Shown: one piece after another, positions 14,436-24,518 of the stretch
Position numbering within the stretch: position 1 is the first letter of the stretch
Layout: each line of letters opens with the position of its first letter
Assembly (NCBI GenBank): GCA_018195615.1
Contig: JAGTPG010000002.1
Coordinates: forward strand, 2,174,501-2,238,500
Direction of reading: 5' to 3'
DNA from: Streptomyces tuirus
GTDB lineage: Bacteria > Actinomycetota > Actinomycetes > Streptomycetales > Streptomycetaceae
DNA: 64,000 nt
Program-made: the position numbers and the translations under genes
The notes under the pieces: generated by a model
The model's input: only the letters and a program-made list of their open reading frames with translations
Database searches by the model: none
What the model was told of the DNA's origin: nothing

Positions 14436-15033
14436 TGCCGCAGGGACAGCCGAGTGTCGTTCCGGACGACGGTCTGACGACCCGACAGCGCCGGAACCGG
14501 CCGCTCGTCGTGGTGCACACGGGCGTCGGCAAGGGCAAGTCCACCGCCGCCTTCGGGCTCGCGCTGCGGGCCTGGAACCAGGGGTGGCCCATCGGGGTTT
14601 TCCAGTTCGTCAAGTCCGCGAAGTGGAAGGTCGGCGAGGAGAACGCGCTGCGGGTGCTCGGCGCCTCCGGCGAGGGCGGGTCCGTCGCCTGGCACAAGAT
14701 GGGCGAGGGCTGGTCCTGGGTGCAGCGTGACGATCAGCTGGACAACGAGGAGAAGGCCCGGGAGGGCTGGGAGCAGGTCAAGCGCGACCTGGCGGCGGAG
14801 ACGTACCGGCTGTACGTGCTGGACGAGTTCGCCTACCCGATGCACTGGGGGTGGGTGGACACCGACGAGGTCGTGGACGTCCTGCGGAACCGGCCCGGCA
14901 CCCAGCATGTGGTGATCACCGGGCGCAACGCCCCGAGAAGCTGCTGGACTTCGCCGACCTCGTGACCGACATGTCCAAGGTGAAGCACCCCATGGACGCC
15001 GGGCAGAAGGGGCAGAGAGGCATCGAGTGGTGA
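14435..15033 (+). CDS. cobO: Cob(I)yrinic acid a,c-diamide adenosyltransferase (CobO/BtuR)
   Basis: This enzyme transfers the 5'-deoxyadenosyl group of ATP to the cobalt of cob(I)yrinic acid a,c-diamide. About 199 residues. The P-loop VVVHTGVGKGKSTAAFGLAL and FQFVKSAKWKVGEENAL are diagnostic, as is YVLDEFAYPMHWGWVD. One break near 14934 (CCCC to CCCCC) joins VITGRNAPEKLLDFADLVTD. The ATG start overlaps the stop of the chelatase gene by one base, and the stop overlaps the cobB start. The reported frame alone would lose the last third of the conserved C terminus. Confidence 0.93.
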
Positions 15034-16469
15034 CGTCCGCTTCCGTTCCCCGGCTGGTCATCGCCGCGCCCTCGTCGCGGAGCGGCAAGACCACCGTCGC
15101 CACGGGGCTGATGGCCGCGTTCGCCGCGCGGGGGCTCGCCGTGTCCCCGCACAAGGTCGGGCCGGACTACATCGACCCCGGGTACCACGCGCTCGCGACC
15201 GGGCGGGTCGGGCGGAACCTCGACGCGTACCTGTGCGGGCCGGAGCTGGTCGGGCCGTTGTTCCTGCACGGGGCGCGGGGCTGTGACATCGCCGTCGTCG
15301 AGGGCGTGATGGGGATGTACGACGGGGCCGCGGGTGAGGGTGAACTCGCGTCCACGGCTCATGTCGCGAAGTTGCTGCGGGCGCCGGTGGTGCTGGTCGT
15401 CGACGCGTCGTCGCAGTCGCGGTCGGTGGCTGCGCTGGTGCACGGGTTCGTCTCCTGGGACCCGGAGGTCCGGGTCGGGGGCGTGATCCTCAACAAGGTC
15501 GCCTCGGATCGGCACGAGGAGTTGTTGCGGGAGGCCTTGGAGCAGGTCGGGGTGCCGGTGCTCGGGGTGTTGCGGCGGGCTCCGCAGGTGGACACGCCGT
15601 CGCGGCATCTGGGGTTGGTGCCGGTCGCCGAGCGGCGGGCTGAAGCGGTGGAGGCGGTTGCGGCGATGGCCGCGCAGGTGGCTGCCGGGTGTGATCTGGA
15701 CGCGTTGGCGGGGCTGGCGCGGAGTGCGGGTGCGTTGTCGTGTGCGGCTTGGGATGCGGCTGAGGTGGTTTCCTCGCCCACCCACCACCCGACACGCTCG
15801 GACGAGAGGCCGGGCCGACAGGTCGGAGCAACCGGAGCCGTCAGGGCCGTCGGGGTCCTCGCGGCCGTGCCCAGAGTTGCTGTTGCCGGTGGGCCCGCTT
15901 TCACCTTCTCCTATGCCGAGCACGCCGAGCTGCTGACCGCCGCCGGTGCGGAAGTCGTGCGCTTCGATCCCCTGCGGGACGAGGAACTGCCCGAAGGGAC
16001 CAGCGGGTTGGTGATCGGAGGCGGCTTCCCCGAGGTGTATGCCTCCGAGCTGTCCGCCAACGAACCCCTCCGCAAGGCCGTTGCCGTCCTGGCGGAGAGC
16101 GGCGCTCCCGTCGCCGCCGAGTGCGCGGGGCTGCTGTATCTGTGCCGGGAGCTGGACGGGCAGCCGATGTGCGGGGTGCTGGATGCCGGGGCCCGGATGA
16201 CCGAGCGGCTGACCCTGGGCTACCGGGACGCCGTCGCTGTCGGCGACAGTGTGCTCGCGGCAGCGGGGACGCGGATGCGCGGCCACGAGTTCCACCGGAC
16301 CGTCGTGGAGCCGGGGTCGGGGGCGGAGCCCGCCTGGGGCGTGCGGACTCCGCGGCGGCGCGTCGAAGGTTTCGTGCAGCGCGGTGTGCACGCGAGTTAT
16401 CTGCACACGCACTGGGCGTCCCGTCCCGGTGTCGCCCGTCGGTTCGTCGAGAGGTGCCGGACGTCATGA
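15030..16469 (+). CDS. cobB: Hydrogenobyrinate / cobyrinate a,c-diamide synthase (CobB/CbiA)
   Basis: This ATP- and glutamine-dependent enzyme amidates the a and c acetate side chains of the corrin. About 479 residues. The N-terminal P-loop RLVIAAPSSRSGKTTVATGL is followed by KVGPDYIDPGYH and EGVMGMYDGAAGEG. The C-terminal glutamine amidotransferase domain has the nucleophile in VAAECAGLLYLCREL near 370 and a late histidine in VHASYLHTHWA. GTG at 15027 or 15030 can start it, and both overlap the cobO stop. It overlaps cobI by 4 nt. A low-complexity linker (residues 250-285) joins the domains. Confidence 0.93.
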   Translation: MTSASVPRLVIAAPSSRSGKTTVATGLMAAFAARGLAVSPHKVGPDYIDPGYHALATGRVGRNLDAYLCGPELVGPLFLHGARGCDIAVVEGVMGMYDGAAGEGELASTAHVAKLLRAPVVLVVDASSQSRSVAALVHGFVSWDPEVRVGGVILNKVASDRHEELLREALEQVGVPVLGVLRRAPQVDTPSRHLGLVPVAERRAEAVEAVAAMAAQVAAGCDLDALAGLARSAGALSCAAWDAAEVVSSPTHHPTRSDERPGRQVGATGAVRAVGVLAAVPRVAVAGGPAFTFSYAEHAELLTAAGAEVVRFDPLRDEELPEGTSGLVIGGGFPEVYASELSANEPLRKAVAVLAESGAPVAAECAGLLYLCRELDGQPMCGVLDAGARMTERLTLGYRDAVAVGDSVLAAAGTRMRGHEFHRTVVEPGSGAEPAWGVRTPRRRVEGFVQRGVHASYLHTHWASRPGVARRFVERCRTS

Positions 16470-17197
16470 GCAGCAGGTTGATCGGCGTCGGGGTCGGACC
16501 CGGTGACCCGGAGCTGGTGACCGTGAAGGGCGTCAACGCCCTGCGGGAGGCCGATGTCGTCGTCGTGCCCGTCATGGACACCGGCGAGCGTGGGCGCGCC
16601 GAGGCCACCGTGCTGCACTACGTGCCCGAGGAGAAGGTCGTCAGGGTCGTGTTCGCGCTGAACGAGCGGACCGACCGGGCCCGGCGTGAGGCGGCCTGGG
16701 ACGCGGCCGGTGCGCGGGTGGCCGAGTTGCTGCGCGGGAACGGTGCCGTCGCCTTCGCGACCATCGGGGACCCCAACGTGTACTCCACGTTCACCTATCT
16801 GGCGCAGACCATCGCCGAGCTGGTGCCGGGAACCGTCGTCGAGACGGTGCCCGGGATCACCGCCATGCAGGACCTCGCGGCACGGTCGGGTGCCGTGCTG
16901 ACCGAGGGGACCGAGCCGCTCACGCTCGTGCCCGTCACCGCGGGGGCGACCGTGCTCAAGGAAGCGCTCGCCGGGCCCGGGACCGTCGTCGCCTACAAGT
17001 TCGGCCGGCAGGCGCACGAGGTCGCCGAGGCGCTGCGGGAGACCGGGCGGATCGGCGGTGCGGTGTGGGGTTCGGCGCTGGGGCTGACGGAGGAGTCGAT
17101 CCGGCCGGCCGCCGAACTCGACGGCGCTCCCCTGCCCTACCTGTCGACGCTCATCGCACCCGCGCGGCGGGACGGCGGGCGGGGCGGAAAGCTCTGA
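16466..17197 (+). CDS. cobI: Precorrin-2 C20-methyltransferase CobI
   Basis: A 243-residue SAM-dependent tetrapyrrole methylase that makes precorrin-3A (or the cobalt form) by methylating C20. Visible signatures are GVGVGPGDPELVTVKGVNAL at the N terminus, IGDPNVYSTFTYL near residue 98 and TVPGITAMQDLAARSG near 130. The GDPxxYST motif distinguishes C20 methylases from the other cobalamin methylases. It starts inside the cobB stop and is separated from cobM by 48 nt. Confidence 0.92.
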   Translation: MSSRLIGVGVGPGDPELVTVKGVNALREADVVVVPVMDTGERGRAEATVLHYVPEEKVVRVVFALNERTDRARREAAWDAAGARVAELLRGNGAVAFATIGDPNVYSTFTYLAQTIAELVPGTVVETVPGITAMQDLAARSGAVLTEGTEPLTLVPVTAGATVLKEALAGPGTVVAYKFGRQAHEVAEALRETGRIGGAVWGSALGLTEESIRPAAELDGAPLPYLSTLIAPARRDGGRGGKL

Positions 17198-17245
17198 CCC
17201 GCCGGTAGCTCACCGTCAACCACCCTGTACGAGAGGACCCATCCC

Positions 17246-18063
17246 ATGGCCGACGCCCCCACCGGCAAGGTGACCTTCGTCGGTGCCGGCCCCGGCGCCG
17301 CCGACCTGCTGACGTTCCGCGCCGCGCGCGCCATCGCCGAGGCCGATGTCGTGATCTGGGCGGCCAGCCTGGTCCAGGAGGAGGTCCTCCAGCACGCGCG
17401 TGAGGACGCGGAGATCCTCGACTCGGCGGCCCTGTCCCTGGAGGACGTCGTCGCCGTGTACCGGCGGGCCCGTCAGGAGGGTCTGCGCGTCGCCCGGATC
17501 CACTCGGGCGACCCCGCCCTGTGGGGCGGCACCCAGGAGCAGCTCGACCGGTGTGCCGAGATCGGTATCGCGACCGAGATCGTGCCCGGTGTGTCCTCCT
17601 TCTCCTCCGTCGCCGCGGTGGCCCGGCGCGAACTGACCATCCCGAGATCGCGCAGTCCGTCGTGCTGACCCGGCTGGGTGGCGGCAAGACGCCCATGCCG
17701 CCCGGGGAGGAGGTCCGGGAGTTCGCGCGGCACGGCACCACCATGGCGATCTTCCTGTCCGCCGCCCGCAGCGGGCAGCTCGTGCGGGAGCTGCTGGAGG
17801 GCGGATACCCGACGACGACCCCGGTCGTCGTCGCGTACCAGGTGACCTGGCCGGAGGAGCTGGTCGTGCGGTGCACGATCGGCACGCTGGAGGAGACCGT
17901 CAAGGAACACAAGCTCTGGAAGCACACCCTGTTCCTGGTCGGCCCGGCCCTCGACGCGCACGGCACGCGCTCGCACCTCTACCATCCGGGTCACTTCCAC
18001 GGCTACCGCAAGGCCGACCCCGAGGCCCGCAAGGCCCTGCGCGAACGGGGTGCCAGTACATGA
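17246..18063 (+). CDS. cobM: Precorrin-4 C11-methyltransferase CobM/CbiF
   Basis: This 272-residue SAM-dependent methylase adds the C11 methyl group. The N-terminal half has FVGAGPGAADLLTFRAARAI, RIHSGDPALWGGTQEQ and VPGVSSFSSVAA. The C-terminal half, in another frame, has SVVLTRLGGGKTPMP and AIFLSAARSGQLVRELL and ends at 18063. One break near 17643 (CCC to CCCC, reading LTIPEIAQSV) joins them. An AGGA element shortly before ATG 17246 supports the start. Confidence 0.92.
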
Positions 18064-18115
18064 TCACCACGGTCCCGGCGCGTGTCGGAGAACCTGTCGA
18101 AGAAGGAGTCGCCCA

Positions 18116-19794
18116 GTGATCGGCCTCATTTCCGCCACGGCCGCGGGAGCGGCTGCGCGGGACCGGCTGGCCGCCGCGTGGCCGGACCGCACGCGGGTGT
18201 ACGAGGGTCCCGTCGGGGACGCCGTACGGGCCGCGTTCGCGCAGTGCGAGCAGCTCGTGTGCTTCCTGGCGACGGGGGCGGTGGTGCGGCTGGTGGCACC
18301 ACTGCTGTCGGGCAAGGCATCCGATCCTGGTGTGGTGTGTGTCGACGAGGGCGGCCGGTTCGCGGTGTCCCTGGTGGGCGGGCACGCGGGCGGCGCCAAC
18401 GAACTCGCCCTGCGGGTCGGGAGTCGCTGGGTGCCGAGCCGGTGGTGACGACGGCGACGGACGCCGTCGGGCTGCCCGGCCTGGACACGCTCGGCCTGCC
18501 CGTGGAGGGCGATGTCGCCGGGGTGTCGCGGGCGTTGCTGGACGGCGAGGCGGTGGCGCTGCGGGCCGAGGTGTCCTGGCCGCTGCCGCCGCTGCCGGTG
18601 GCGGCCGAGGGGTCGTACACGATCCGGCTGACCGACCGTCTGGTCGAGCCGGCCGAGCGCGAGGTGGTGCTGCGGCCGCCGTCGCTGGTCGTCGGGGTCG
18701 GGGCGTCGAAGGGCGCCCCCGTCGAGGAGGTGCTCGGGCTGGTCGAGGACGCCCTGCGGGAGGCCGGGCTGTCCGCCGCGTCCGTGGCCGAACTGGCCAC
18801 CGTCGACGCCAAGGCCGGGGAGCAGGGCATCGTCGAGGCCGCGCGGCGGCTGGGCGTGCCGCTGGTGACGTACGCCGCCGGGGAACTGGCCGGTGTCGAG
18901 GTGCCCAATCCGTCCGGCGCCCCGCTGGCCGCCGTCGGCACGCCCTCCGTCGCGGAGGCCTCGGCGCTGCTGCGGGGCGGCGAACTCCTCGTCCCCAAGC
19001 GGAAGTCCGCCGCGAGCCCGGCCATGGCCACCTGTGCCGTCGTACGGCGCCCGGGACGCGGGCGGCTCGCGGTGGTCGGGCTCGGGCCGGGCGCCCGGGA
19101 CCTGCTGACACCGCGTGCGAAGGCCGAACTCCGGCGTGCCTCCGTGCTCGTCGGTCTCGACCAGTACGTCGACCAGATCCGCGACCTGCTGCGGCCCGGC
19201 ACCCGCATCCTGGAATCGGGGCTGGGGCCGAGGAGGAGCGGGCGCGCACGGCCGTCGAGGAGGCCCGCGAGGGCAGGCCGTCGCGCTGATCGGCAGCGGG
19301 GACGCGGGCGTGTACGCCATGGCCTCCCCCGCCCTCGCCGAGGCGTCCGACGACATCGACGTGGTCGGCGTGCCCGGCGTGACGGCGGCGCTCGCGGCCG
19401 GCGCGATCCTGGGGCGCCGCTGGGCCACGACCACGTGTCGATCAGCCTGTCCGACCTGCACACGCCGTGGGAGGTCATCGAGCGGCGGGTGCGGGCGGCG
19501 GCCGAGGCGGACCTGGTCGTGACGTTCTACAACCCGCGCAGCCGGGGCCGCGACTGGCAGCTGCCCAAGGCGCTGGCGATCCTCGCCGGACACCGGGAGC
19601 CGTCGACCCCGGTCGGCGTGGTGCGCAACGCCTCACGGCCGGACGAGTCCGCCCGGGTCACCACACTGGCCGCGCTCGACCCGGCGACGGTGGACATGAT
19701 GACGGTCGTGACCGTGGGCAACACGGCGACCCGTGAGATCGCCGGCCGCATGGTGACGCCGCGCGGCTACCGCTGGCAGGAGGGCGCCGAGTGA
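18116..19794 (+). CDS. cobJ: CbiG - precorrin-3B C17-methyltransferase (CobJ) fusion
   Basis: About 560 residues. The first ~320 resemble CbiG, the cobalt-precorrin-5A hydrolase (LVCFLATGAVVRLVAPLL, then GVGASKGAPVEEVLGLVEDAL). The last ~240 are a CobJ/CbiH methylase with AVVGLGPGARDLLTPRAKAE, ALIGSGDAGVYAMASP and VVTFYNPRSRGRDWQLP. Four frame breaks are visible, near 18424, 19226, 19272 and 19411, each repaired by one extra G in a G-run. This is the most damaged reading frame in the window, yet every segment remains conserved, which argues for sequencing error. A fused CbiG-CobJ is known in actinobacteria and couples C17 methylation to ring-contraction chemistry. GTG at 18116 is preceded by GAAGGAG. 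Confidence 0.88.
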
Positions 19795-19864
19795 ACCGCC
19801 CGGCCCACGCGCCGCCCGCGCTCGACGCCCCGCTGCACCACCCCACTTCCGCCGAGGAGAAACC

Positions 19865-20796
19865 GTGACCACCCCTCCGCCCGCTCTGCTCATCGCCGGC
19901 CACGGCACCCGTGACGACGCCGGAGCCGAGGCGTTCCGCGACTTCGTGCGGGAGCTGGGACGCCGCCACCCCGACTGCCCGTCGCGGGCGGTTTCATCGA
20001 GCTGTCCCCGCCGCCGCTGGGCGAGGCCGTCACCGAGCTGGTGGAGCGGGGCGTACGGCGGTTCGCCGCCGTGCCGCTGATGCTGGTGTCCGCCGGGCAC
20101 GCCAAGGGCGACATCCCGGCGGCGCTGGCCCGCGAGAAGGAGCGGCACCCCGGCGTCTCGTACACCTACGGGCGCCCGCTCGGCCCGCACCCGGCGCTGC
20201 TGAACGTGCTGGAGCGGCGGCTGGACGAGGCGCTGGGCGGTGCGGGGCGTACGCCGGGTGACCGGGCCGATGTGACGGTGCTGCTGGTGGGGCGCGGGTC
20301 GACGGACCCGGACGCCAACGCCGAGGTGCACAAGGCGGCGCGGCTGCTGTGGGAGGGGCGCGGGTACGCGGGTGTCGAGACGGCGTTCGTGTCACTGGCG
20401 GCGCCGGACGTGCCGAGCGGGCTCGACCGGTGCGTGCGGCTGGGCGCCCGCAGGATCGTGGTGCTTCCCTACTTCCTGTTCACCGGCATCCTGCCGGACC
20501 GGGTCCGGATGCAGACGGAGGGCTGGGCGGCGGCGCACCCGGAGGTCGAGGTGTGCTCGGCCGATGTCATCGGGCCGGAGCCGGAGCTGCTGGACCTGGT
20601 GTGGGAGCGGTACGAGGAGGCCGTCCAGGGCGATCTGCGGATGAACTGCGACTCATGCGTCTACCGCGTCGCCCTGCCGGGCTTCGAGGACAAGGTGGGG
20701 CTGCCGCAGCAGCCGCACTTCCACCCGGACGACGACGGCCATCACCACGGGCACGGCCACGGCCACCACCACGGTGCGCACTCACATGCCCACTGA
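19865..20796 (+). CDS. cbiX: Sirohydrochlorin chelatase CbiX with histidine-rich tail
   Basis: About 310 residues after one repair near 19982 (CCC to CCCC, reading PDCPVAGGFIEL). Two CbiX-type halves carry metal-binding histidines: LIAGHGTRDDAG near residue 12 and VSAGHAKGDIP near 80, with VGRGSTDPDAN in the second half. The C terminus has NCDSCVYRV (a CxxC pair), then a tail with 13 histidines in the last 26 residues, likely a cobalt or nickel store. The enzyme inserts cobalt (or iron) into sirohydrochlorin. GTG 19865 follows GAGGAGAAACC. Its end overlaps the cobC start. Confidence 0.88.
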
Positions 20797-21841
20797 GCAC
20801 GGGCCCGATCTGCGGCACCACGGGGACGCGGAGGTCCGGGACGAGGGCGGCTCGCTCGTCGACCTCGCCGTGAACGTCCGCGCGGACACGCCGCCGGTGT
20901 GGCTGCGGGAGCACATCGCCGCGTCCCTGACCGGGCTCGCGGCCTACCCGGACGGGCGGGCCGCGCGGGCGGCGGTGGCGGCGCGGCACGGGCTGCCGGT
21001 GGACAGGGTGCTGCTGACGGCGGGGGCGGCGGAGGCGTTCGTACTGCTGGCGCGGGCGCTGAAGGTGCGGCGGCCGGTGGTCGTCCACCCGCAGTTCACG
21101 GAGCCGGAGGCGGCGCTGCGGGACGCCGGGCACTCGGTCGACCGGGTGCTGCTGCGGGAGGAGGACGGCTTCCGGCTCGACCCGGCGGCCGTCCCCGAGG
21201 ACGCGGACCTGGTCGTGATCGGCAACCCCACGAACCCGACGTCGGTGCTGCACCCGGCGGACGCCATCGCCTCCCTCGCCCGGCCCGGACGGGTGCTGGT
21301 GGTGGACGAGGCGTTCATGGACGCGGTGCCGGGCGAGCGGGAGGCCCTGGCGGACCGGGTCGACGTGCCCGGCCTCGTGGTGCTGCGCAGCCTCACCAAG
21401 ACATGGGGGCTGGCCGGGTTGCGGATCGGGTACGTGCTGGCGGCGCCGGAGACCGTCGAGGGCCTGGAGCGCGCGCAGCCGCTGTGGCCGGTGTCCACGC
21501 CGGCGCTGGCGGCGGCCGAGGCGTGCGTGGGGCCCCGGGCCGTGGCGGAGGCGGCCCACGCGGCCCACCGCGTCGCGGCGGACCGGGCTCATCTCCTGGC
21601 GGGCCTCGCCGGGTTCACCCCGGCGGGGCTGCGGGTGGTGGAACCGGCCGAGGGCCCGTTCGTCCTCGTCCGTCTGCCGCACGCGGCTGCCGTGCGCCGA
21701 CGCCTGCGCGACCTCGGCTACGCCGTGCGGCGCGGGGACACGTTCCCCGGCCTGGACGAGGAGTGGCTGCGGCTGGCCGTGCGGGACCGGAAGACGGTGG
21801 ACGGCTTCCTCCGGGCACTGGAGCAAGCGATCGCGCACTGA
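20786..21841 (+). CDS. cobC: Threonine-phosphate decarboxylase-like PLP enzyme CobC
   Basis: A 351-residue fold-type I aminotransferase-like protein of the histidinol-phosphate aminotransferase group. In cobalamin operons these make (R)-1-amino-2-propanol phosphate from L-threonine phosphate for the nucleotide loop. The PLP lysine lies in LRSLTKTWGLAGLRIGYV near residue 200. DLVVIGNPTNPTS and VLVVDEAFMD bind the cofactor ring. ATG at 20786 overlaps cbiX by 11 nt and is preferred to an in-frame GTG at 20774. It is the last gene of the operon. Confidence 0.87.
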   Translation: MPTEHGPDLRHHGDAEVRDEGGSLVDLAVNVRADTPPVWLREHIAASLTGLAAYPDGRAARAAVAARHGLPVDRVLLTAGAAEAFVLLARALKVRRPVVVHPQFTEPEAALRDAGHSVDRVLLREEDGFRLDPAAVPEDADLVVIGNPTNPTSVLHPADAIASLARPGRVLVVDEAFMDAVPGEREALADRVDVPGLVVLRSLTKTWGLAGLRIGYVLAAPETVEGLERAQPLWPVSTPALAAAEACVGPRAVAEAAHAAHRVAADRAHLLAGLAGFTPAGLRVVEPAEGPFVLVRLPHAAAVRRRLRDLGYAVRRGDTFPGLDEEWLRLAVRDRKTVDGFLRALEQAIAH

Positions 21842-21881
21842 CCGCCGGCTCACCGCGGTGCGGTTCCGGACCGGCCCCGGT

Positions 21882-22066
21882 CACGGCCGAGCTGCCCGCG
21901 GGCACTACAGCGAGCGGTGGTGCGCCGCCCGCTCACCGCAGGGCAGGACCCGAACGTCCCGGCCACAGCCCAACCGCCCCGGACACCCCGGCAAACAGCC
22001 ACACGCCGACCACTCACCACAGGCCGGAACCCCAACATCCCGGCCACGGCCGAGCTGCCCGCGGGC
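21882..22066. repeat. Degenerate direct repeat in the cobC/amidohydrolase intergenic gap
   Basis: A 22-nt sequence at 21882-21903 recurs exactly at 22045-22066. Between them, about 42 nt at 21930-21971 is repeated imperfectly at 22010-22051. The gap 21842-22096 holds no credible gene. The repeats look like decayed tandem copies of non-coding sequence between two convergent genes. No hairpin strong enough to call a terminator was found. Confidence 0.55.
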
Positions 22067-22096
22067 GCAGGCGTTCGCCCCCCGTCGCCCTCGCGG

Positions 22097-23188
22097 CTAC
22101 CCGACCACGCGGCCGTTCAGCACCACCCGGCGCGGCGCTCCCAGCACGCGGACGTCCGCCCGTGGGTCCTCGTCGTAGACGAGGAGGTCGGCCGGGGCGC
22201 CCTCCTCCAGGCCGGGGCGGCCGAGCCAGGTCCGGGCCGTCCAGGTGCCCGCCGCCAGGGCCTCGACGGGCGGGATGCCCGCGGTGACCAGCTCGGCGAC
22301 CTCGGCCGCGGCGAGGCCGTGCGCGAGACCGCCGCCCGCGTCGGTGCCGACGAACACGGGGATCCCGGCGTCGTAGGCGTTGCGGACGGTGTCGTAGCGG
22401 CGTTCGTGGAGTCGGCGCATATGGGCCGACCAGCGCGGGAACCGGGCCTCGCCGCCCTCGGCGAGCCGCGGGAAGGTGGCGATGTTGACCAGGGTCGGGA
22501 CGATGGCGACGCCCCGCTCGGCGAACAGCGGGATGAGGTCCTCGGTCAGGCCCGTCGCGTGTTCGATGCAGTCGATGCCCGCCTCGACGAGGTCCTGGAG
22601 GGAGTCCTCCGAGAAGCAGTGCGCGGTGACCCGGGCACCCAGGCGGTGCGCCTCCGCGATCGCCGCCTCGACCGCTCCGCGGGGCCAGCAGGCCGACAGG
22701 TCGCCGAGGTCGCGGTCGATCCAGTCGCCGACCAGCTTCACCCAGCCGTCGCCGCGCCGGGCCTCCTGGGCGACGTAGGCGACCAGGTCCTCCGGCTCGA
22801 TCTCCCAGGCGTAGTTGCGGATGTAGCGGCGGGTGCGGGCGATGTGCCGCCCGGCGCGGATGATCTTCGGCAGGTCCTCGCGGTCGTCGACCCACCGGGT
22901 GTCGGAGGGCGAGCCCGCGTCGCGGATCAGCAGGGTGCCCGCGTCCCGGTCGGTCAGCGCCTGCTTCTCGGCGACGTCCCGCGGGACCGCGCCGTGCCGG
23001 TCGAGTCCGACGTGGCAGTGCGCGTCGACGAGGCCGGGCAGGGCCCAGCCCACGACGGTACGGACGTCGCGGACCCCGGCGGGACGGTCGTAGGAGACGC
23101 GGCCGTCGACCACCCACAGCTCGTCCCGGACGTCCTCGGGCCCGACGAGCACCCGACCCTTCACGTGCAGCACCGCGTGATCGCTCAT
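22097..23188 (-). CDS. Amidohydrolase-family protein
   Basis: A 363-residue metal-dependent hydrolase of the amidohydrolase superfamily. GLVDAHCHVGLD near residue 54 carries the first metal histidines. A lysine in DGWVKLVGDW near 148, VTAHCFSE and IDCIEHATGL supply the later ligands, and FVGTDAGGGLAHG near 290 has the conserved Asp. The substrate is unknown; imidazolonepropionase-like and prolidase-like members share this pattern. It converges with cobC and diverges from the aminotransferase gene at 23299. ATG 23188 is chosen over an upstream in-frame ATG at 23197 because conserved sequence begins after it. Confidence 0.83.
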   Translation of the reverse strand: MSDHAVLHVKGRVLVGPEDVRDELWVVDGRVSYDRPAGVRDVRTVVGWALPGLVDAHCHVGLDRHGAVPRDVAEKQALTDRDAGTLLIRDAGSPSDTRWVDDREDLPKIIRAGRHIARTRRYIRNYAWEIEPEDLVAYVAQEARRGDGWVKLVGDWIDRDLGDLSACWPRGAVEAAIAEAHRLGARVTAHCFSEDSLQDLVEAGIDCIEHATGLTEDLIPLFAERGVAIVPTLVNIATFPRLAEGGEARFPRWSAHMRRLHERRYDTVRNAYDAGIPVFVGTDAGGGLAHGLAAAEVAELVTAGIPPVEALAAGTWTARTWLGRPGLEEGAPADLLVYDEDPRADVRVLGAPRRVVLNGRVVG

Positions 23189-23298
23189 GCACCGCACCTT
23201 AATGAGGTGCCGGGCGCGTCTCGAAGGGGGCCGGTTCTCGGGGGCCTCGGCTCGAAGGCGGGTGGTACCCGGCGGTTACCCTCGAGGCCGTCGAACCT

Positions 23299-24419
23299 GT
23301 GAGTGAAGAGAGCATTGCCGTGACGCATCCGTTTCTGGACCTGGCCCCGCTCGGCGCGGACCGTTTCGCCGCGATCGAGGACCGTGTGGCCCGGCTGCTG
23401 AGCACCGAGCAGGACGTCGTGATCATGCAGGGCGAGGCGCTGCTGCCGCTGGAGGGCGCGATCCGTGCCACGGCCGGCCCGGGTACGACGGCGCTGAACG
23501 TCATCACGGGCCCCTACGGGCAGACCTTCGGCGACTGGCTGCGGGACTGCGGTGCCACGGTGATCGACCTGGCGGTGCCCTTCCACACGGCGGTCAGGGC
23601 GGAGCAGATCCGGAAGGCCTTCGCCGAGCATCCGGAGATCGACTTCGTGTCCTTGGTGCACGCGGAGGCGGCGACCGGCAACACCAACCCGGTCGCGGAG
23701 ATCGGGGAGGTCGTACGGGCGCACGGGGCGCTGTTCTACCTGGACGCGGTGGCGTCGATCGGTGCCGAGCCGGTGCTGCCGGACGCCTGGGGCGTGGATC
23801 TGTGCGTGATCGGGGCGCAGAAGGCGATGGGCGGGCCGGCCGGGGTGTCGGCGGTGTCCGTGAGCGAGCGGGCCTGGGCCCGGATGGCGGCGAACCCGCG
23901 GGCGCCGCGCCGCTCGTACCTGTCGCTGCTCGACTGGAAGGAGCGGTGGATCGACGGCGGCCGCAAGGCGCTGCTGCACGCGCCGGCGCAGCTGGAGATG
24001 CTGGCGCTTCAGGCGTGCGTGGAACGGATCGAGGCTGTGGGGCTGGACGCCGTGATGGCCCGGCACGCCTCCGCCGCGGCGGCCACGCGGGCCGGGGCGG
24101 TCGCGCTCGGTGGCGGTCTGGAGCCGTACGTGTACGAGGCGGGGGACGCGGCGCCGGTCGCCACGACGCTGCGGACGCCGTCGGGGGTGGTGGCCTCCGA
24201 GCTGGTGGCCCGTGCCCTGGAAGCGGATCCGGCCGTGCCGCTGGCGGCGGGCGGGGGTGCGCTGGCCAAGGAGATGATCCGGGTGAATCACTATGGGGCC
24301 GATGCGACGCCGGGGCTGTGCGGGCGAGTCTGGCGGCGTTGGGGGTGGCGCTTTCCGAGCAGAGTCCGAGTGTGGATGTGGCAGGGGCGCTGCGGGCCGT
24401 GCAAGCGGCGTGGCGGTAG
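23299..24419 (+). CDS. Class V-type PLP aminotransferase (alanine-glyoxylate aminotransferase-like)
   Basis: About 373 residues. The start region is GTG 23299 or GTG 23320. The PLP lysine is in CVIGAQKAMGGPAGVSAVSV near residue 180, preceded by LFYLDAVASIGAEPV. The N-terminal STEQDVVIMQGEALLPLEGA and NVITGPYGQTFGDW match the alanine-glyoxylate / purine catabolism aminotransferase group. One break near 24312 (GGGG to GGGGG) restores the ending ATPGAVRASLAALGVAL, which stops at 24419. The reaction is probably transamination with glyoxylate or pyruvate; the amino donor is unknown. Confidence 0.82.
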
Positions 24420-24518
24420 CGGTGGGCTGAGGTCAGAGGCCCTCGCCCCCTCAGGGCTCCCGCGGCAAGACGCCGGCCGGTGGCGTGCGTTGTCAGTGCC
24501 CCGTGCCATGCTCCCGGC

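Noticed and set aside
18116..19794. Pseudogene call for the CbiG-CobJ gene and the other broken genes
   Set aside because: All conserved blocks survive, each break is a single missing G or C in a run, and the same pattern hits many unrelated genes, so sequencing error explains it better.
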